From Pseudomonas fulva (GTDB taxonomy: Bacteria > Pseudomonadota > Gammaproteobacteria > Pseudomonadales > Pseudomonadaceae), in assembly GCF_023517795.1 (NCBI RefSeq), contig NZ_CP082928.1, positions 372,001 through 436,000 of the forward strand: a stretch of 64,000 nt of DNA. The letters run 5' to 3'. The stretch's first letter is position 1; every line of letters starts with the position of its first letter. Of this stretch, positions 61,383 to 64,000 are shown piece after piece. Position numbers and translations under genes: made by a program. Under the pieces are notes generated by a model that saw only the letters and a list, made by a program, of their open reading frames with translations, was not told where the DNA came from and did not search any database.

Positions 61383-62390
61383 TTAGTGCCGCTCGCCGAG
61401 CAGACGTTCCAGCCGGGCGTCGAACCAGGCGCGGAACGCCGCGGAGGGCTGGGCCTCGACGGCCAGGTACCACCAGTCGTCGGCCGCAAAGGCCCGGCAC
61501 TTCACCGCATCCTTCTCGGTCATCAGCAGCGGCAGCGCTGGCGAGAAATTCAGCAGCTCGGCGCTGTAGGCCGCATGGTCGGCGAAGGCATGCGCGACAG
61601 GCCGCCAGTGTAGCGCCTCGAGGGTTTTGAAGAAACGCTGCGGGTTGCCGATGCCGGCCACCGCATGCATGGCCTGGCCCGGGGGAAAATGATCGAGCGG
61701 ACGGCGCTCGCCGTTGCGCAGGTTGATCAGCGCGCTCGGCACCAGGCTGAAGGCATAGCCCCCGAGTGGATCCTCGGGCGCACCGTTATAAAGGCAGGCA
61801 TCCACGCTTTGCAGGCGCTCGGCCGGCTCGCGCAACGGCCCGGCCGGCAGGCAGCGGGCATTGCCGAGGCCGCGGGCGGCATCGATCAGCACCAGCTCCA
61901 CGTCACGGGCCAGGCGGTAGTGCTGCAGGCCATCGTCGCTGAGCAGCAGGTCCAGCGGCTCCTCGGCCAGCAAGGCCCGCGCCGCCCGGCTGCGATCCGG
62001 GTCGATCATCAGCGGCACGCCGCAGCGCTGCACGATCAGTAGCGGCTCGTCGCCCGCCTGCTCGGCGCTGTGCTCGGCCCTGACTCGCCAGGGAAAACTT
62101 GGCGGCTTGGCACCATAGCCGCGGCTGATCACCCCGACGCGCAGGCCGCGGGCCTGGCACTGCTCGACCAGCCAGAGAATCAGAGGGGTCTTGCCGGTAC
62201 CGCCAACGGTGATGTTACCCACCACGATCAGCGGCACGGGTGCGCGATAGATCTCACCCTCGCCCGCCAGGAAGCGCGCACGCTTGCGCTCTGCCACGCC
62301 GCGGTACAGGGCCTCCAGCGGGCGCAGCAGCGCCAGCGCCGGATGCCCCTCGTACCAGGCCTTGACCAGACGGTCGGCAAAGCTCGCCAT
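61383..62390 (-). CDS. lpxK: tetraacyldisaccharide 4'-kinase
   Basis: 335-aa inner-membrane-associated kinase adding the 4' phosphate to lipid A precursor. N-terminal membrane-associated helix, P-loop [26 protein letters not shown] motif with the catalytic Asp. ATG overlaps the exbD stop (TGATG). Confidence 0.95.
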   Translation of the reverse strand: MASFADRLVKAWYEGHPALALLRPLEALYRGVAERKRARFLAGEGEIYRAPVPLIVVGNITVGGTGKTPLILWLVEQCQARGLRVGVISRGYGAKPPSFPWRVRAEHSAEQAGDEPLLIVQRCGVPLMIDPDRSRAARALLAEEPLDLLLSDDGLQHYRLARDVELVLIDAARGLGNARCLPAGPLREPAERLQSVDACLYNGAPEDPLGGYAFSLVPSALINLRNGERRPLDHFPPGQAMHAVAGIGNPQRFFKTLEALHWRPVAHAFADHAAYSAELLNFSPALPLLMTEKDAVKCRAFAADDWWYLAVEAQPSAAFRAWFDARLERLLGERH

Positions 62391-62818
62391 CAGGGCGCTG
62401 CCTGGGTCTCGACCGTGGTGATGCGCAGGTGCGCGAAGCCCAGCTTGCCGGCGGCGTCCATGGCGGTGATCACCGACTGGTGGCTGGTCTTGGCGTCGGC
62501 GCTGATGGTCAGCGGCAGGCTGTTGTCGCCGCCGGACTCCTTCTGCAGCGCCGCCATCAGGTTGTCCAGATCGTTCTTGATCAGGGCCTGACCGTTGAGC
62601 GAGAAGCTGCCATCGGCGGAGATCACCACTTCCAGCTGCTTGAGCTCGCTCTGCTCCGGCGGCGTGCCGCTGGCTGCCTCGGGCAGGTCGACCTGCATGC
62701 GGGTTTCCCGGGTGAAGGTGGTGGTCACCACGAAGAACAGCAACAGGATGAACACCACGTCGATCAGCGAGGCGAGATTGATCTCGACCTGCTCGCGCCG
62801 TCTACGTCTGAACTTCAC
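62390..62818 (-). CDS. exbD: ExbD/TolR-family proton-channel protein
   Basis: 142 aa with one membrane helix carrying the critical Asp ([20 protein letters not shown]) and a periplasmic domain. Pairs with the ExbB/TolQ homologue upstream (4-bp overlap). In this lpxK-linked location the pair is conserved in many proteobacteria; energised partner not identified. Confidence 0.9.
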   Translation of the reverse strand: MKFRRRRREQVEINLASLIDVVFILLLFFVVTTTFTRETRMQVDLPEAASGTPPEQSELKQLEVVISADGSFSLNGQALIKNDLDNLMAALQKESGGDNSLPLTISADAKTSHQSVITAMDAAGKLGFAHLRITTVETQAAP

Positions 62819-63471
62819 GCCTTTTTGCTCCCCTTGGCCGGCTTGGGCTCCTCGGCCAGGTCGACGTCGCGCTCGCCCTGGACCATTTCCACCAGCTTGA
62901 TCGCCTCCTGCTCCATGCCGATCACCAGTTCATCGACACGGCGCTGCAGGAAACGGTGGAAGAACAGCGCCGGAATCGCCACGGCCAGGCCCGATGCGGT
63001 GGTGATCAGCGCCTTGGCGATACCGCCGGCGAGCAACGCCGGGTTGGCGGTGCTGCCGCCCATGAACGAGCCGAAGATGTCGATCATGGCGATCACCGTG
63101 CCGAGCAGGCCGAGCAGCGGCGTGATGCCGGCGATGGTGCCCAGGGCGTTGAGGTAGCGCTCCATCTCGTGGACCACCCGTGCGGCGGCCTCCTCGATGC
63201 ACTCCTTCATGATCTCGCGGCCGTACTTGGAGTTGGCCAGGCCTGCCGCGAGGATCTCGCCCAGTGGCGAATCGGCGCGCAGTTCCTTGAGTTTCTGGCT
63301 GTTGAGCTGCTTGTCCTTGATCCAGCGCCACACCTGCCCCAGCAGATGCGGCGGCGTGACCCGGCTGACGCGCAGGGTCCACAGACGCTCGGCAATGATG
63401 CCCAGGGCAGCGATTGAACACAGAATGATCGGCAGCATCACCCAGCCGCCAGCTTTAACCAGTTCCCACAC
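62815..63471 (-). CDS. exbB: MotA/TolQ/ExbB proton-channel family protein
   Basis: 218 aa with three membrane segments; the conserved C-terminal pair includes TPLLGLLGTVIAMIDIFG and GGIAKALITTASGLAVAIPAL, in part. Start is GTG 63471 (WELVKAGGWVMLPII), after AAGGGGAT; a longer frame has no ribosome site. Works with ExbD to use the proton gradient. It is first of the operon exbB-exbD-lpxK-trm112-kdsB-ptp-murB. Confidence 0.9.
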   Translation of the reverse strand: MWELVKAGGWVMLPIILCSIAALGIIAERLWTLRVSRVTPPHLLGQVWRWIKDKQLNSQKLKELRADSPLGEILAAGLANSKYGREIMKECIEEAAARVVHEMERYLNALGTIAGITPLLGLLGTVIAMIDIFGSFMGGSTANPALLAGGIAKALITTASGLAVAIPALFFHRFLQRRVDELVIGMEQEAIKLVEMVQGERDVDLAEEPKPAKGSKKA

Positions 63472-63543
63472 GGTGGCAGATCCCCTTCGCAAAAGTGGCG
63501 CCACTCTAGCATAGGGCCGTGATGTCGCCGACGGCTGCGGTTC

Positions 63544-64000
63544 TCATTTTTCCCGCCAGAAACGCGGTATTTCACGCAGTACCCGTGGCTCGCCAAAGGT
63601 GCCGAGGTCGATACGCAGTGCGCCGGTCTCGACGCTGTCGTAGGCCCGGGCCTCGAAGGCGTCATACCGGGAGACCACCATCGGATGCGGATGCCCATAG
63701 GCATTGTGCTTGCCCCGCGAATACAGCACCGCCTGGGGCTGCACCGCCTTGAGCAAGGCCCAGGACGACGAACTGCGGCTGCCGTGGTGCGGCGCCACCA
63801 GCCAGCGGGCCTGCAGCTCGCGACCGCTGTCGATCAGCGCGCGCTCGGCCCGCGTGTCGATATCCCCGGTCAGCAGGATGCGCTCGCCGGCCGCCTCGAT
63901 CATCAACACGCAGGAAGACTGGTTGCTGTCCGCCGCCTCGGCCCAGCGCCAGGTGCTGAACTGCACGCCATCCCATGCCCAGGTCGCTTGCCCGCACGCC
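63544..64000 (-). CDS. comEC: DNA internalisation protein ComEC, C-terminal end only
   Basis: The frame is open to the right edge and ends at 63544. It encodes the end of the metallo-beta-lactamase-like domain: ACGQATWAWDGVQFSTW at the edge, SSCVLMIEAAGERILLTGDI, ARWLVAPHHGSRSSSSWALL and YSRGKHNAYGHPHP. These are typical of ComEC/Rec2, the inner-membrane channel for DNA uptake. About 150 codons of a roughly 750-codon gene are visible. Convergent position 73 bp from exbB on the same strand. Confidence 0.88.
   Translation of the reverse strand, partial: ACGQATWAWDGVQFSTWRWAEAADSNQSSCVLMIEAAGERILLTGDIDTRAERALIDSGRELQARWLVAPHHGSRSSSSWALLKAVQPQAVLYSRGKHNAYGHPHPMVVSRYDAFEARAYDSVETGALRIDLGTFGEPRVLREIPRFWREK

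Overview
The window reads as a chromosomal segment of a high-GC gammaproteobacterium, almost certainly a Pseudomonas. The gene order acnA-aer, then two cbb3 oxidase operons, ccoGHIS, hemN, anr and apt, and the order sppA-HAD-rluC / rne / murB-ptp-kdsB-trm112-lpxK-exbD-exbB-comEC, both match the P. aeruginosa backbone as I know it. No rRNA, tRNA, CRISPR array, phage or complete classical insertion sequence was seen.

Layout. 1-9546: housekeeping genes (end of a DUF1287 gene, pdxB, a MATE exporter, tusA, rlmM, acnA, aer). 9547-14340: an accessory patch with AT-rich orphan genes, a broken DinB gene, two GNAT acetyltransferases, several small unknown genes and palindromic repeats. 14341-27975: two complete ccoNOQP operons (cbb3 cytochrome c oxidase) separated by a REP-associated tyrosine transposase (RAYT) with its repeats, followed by the assembly genes ccoGHIS and a SafE/TauE-like membrane protein. 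28029-31462: hemN with an FNR/Anr-type promoter, an unknown coiled-coil gene, the oxygen regulator anr and apt. 31627-52099: a 20-kb organosulfur island with three sulfonate-type binding proteins, one sulfonate-type permease and ATPase, four intact LLM or acyl-CoA-dehydrogenase-like oxygenases, a 3-mercaptopropionate dioxygenase, a multidomain rhodanese, a class II aldolase, a peptide-type ABC importer with a fused double ATPase, and a LysR regulator. 52148-64000: housekeeping genes (sppA, HAD phosphatase, rluC, rne with a long leader, murB, ptp, kdsB, trm112, lpxK, exbD, exbB, end of comEC).

How the genes work together. The cco/hemN/anr block is a low-oxygen respiration module: Anr senses oxygen, HemN makes heme without oxygen, CcoGHIS supply copper and assemble the oxidase, and two oxidase isoforms are encoded. 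I find an Anr-like box for the first oxidase operon, lying inside the coding start of the divergent hydrolase, and a textbook-spaced one for hemN; the second oxidase operon has none and instead shows a sigma70-like promoter. The sulfur island appears to scavenge organic sulfur when sulfate is scarce: binding proteins capture sulfonates, FMNH2-dependent oxygenases release sulfite, and the thiol dioxygenase with the rhodanese handles 3-mercaptopropionate-type thiols. A 34-bp element is repeated with 32/34 identity in front of two of these units 10.8 kb apart, suggesting common control. The most unusual observations are that shared element, the RAYT/REP system planted between the oxidase operons, three 76-bp repeats (one at the broken edge of a DinB gene), and probable non-AUG starts of ccoP (TTG) and ccoI (CTG) at stop-start overlaps.
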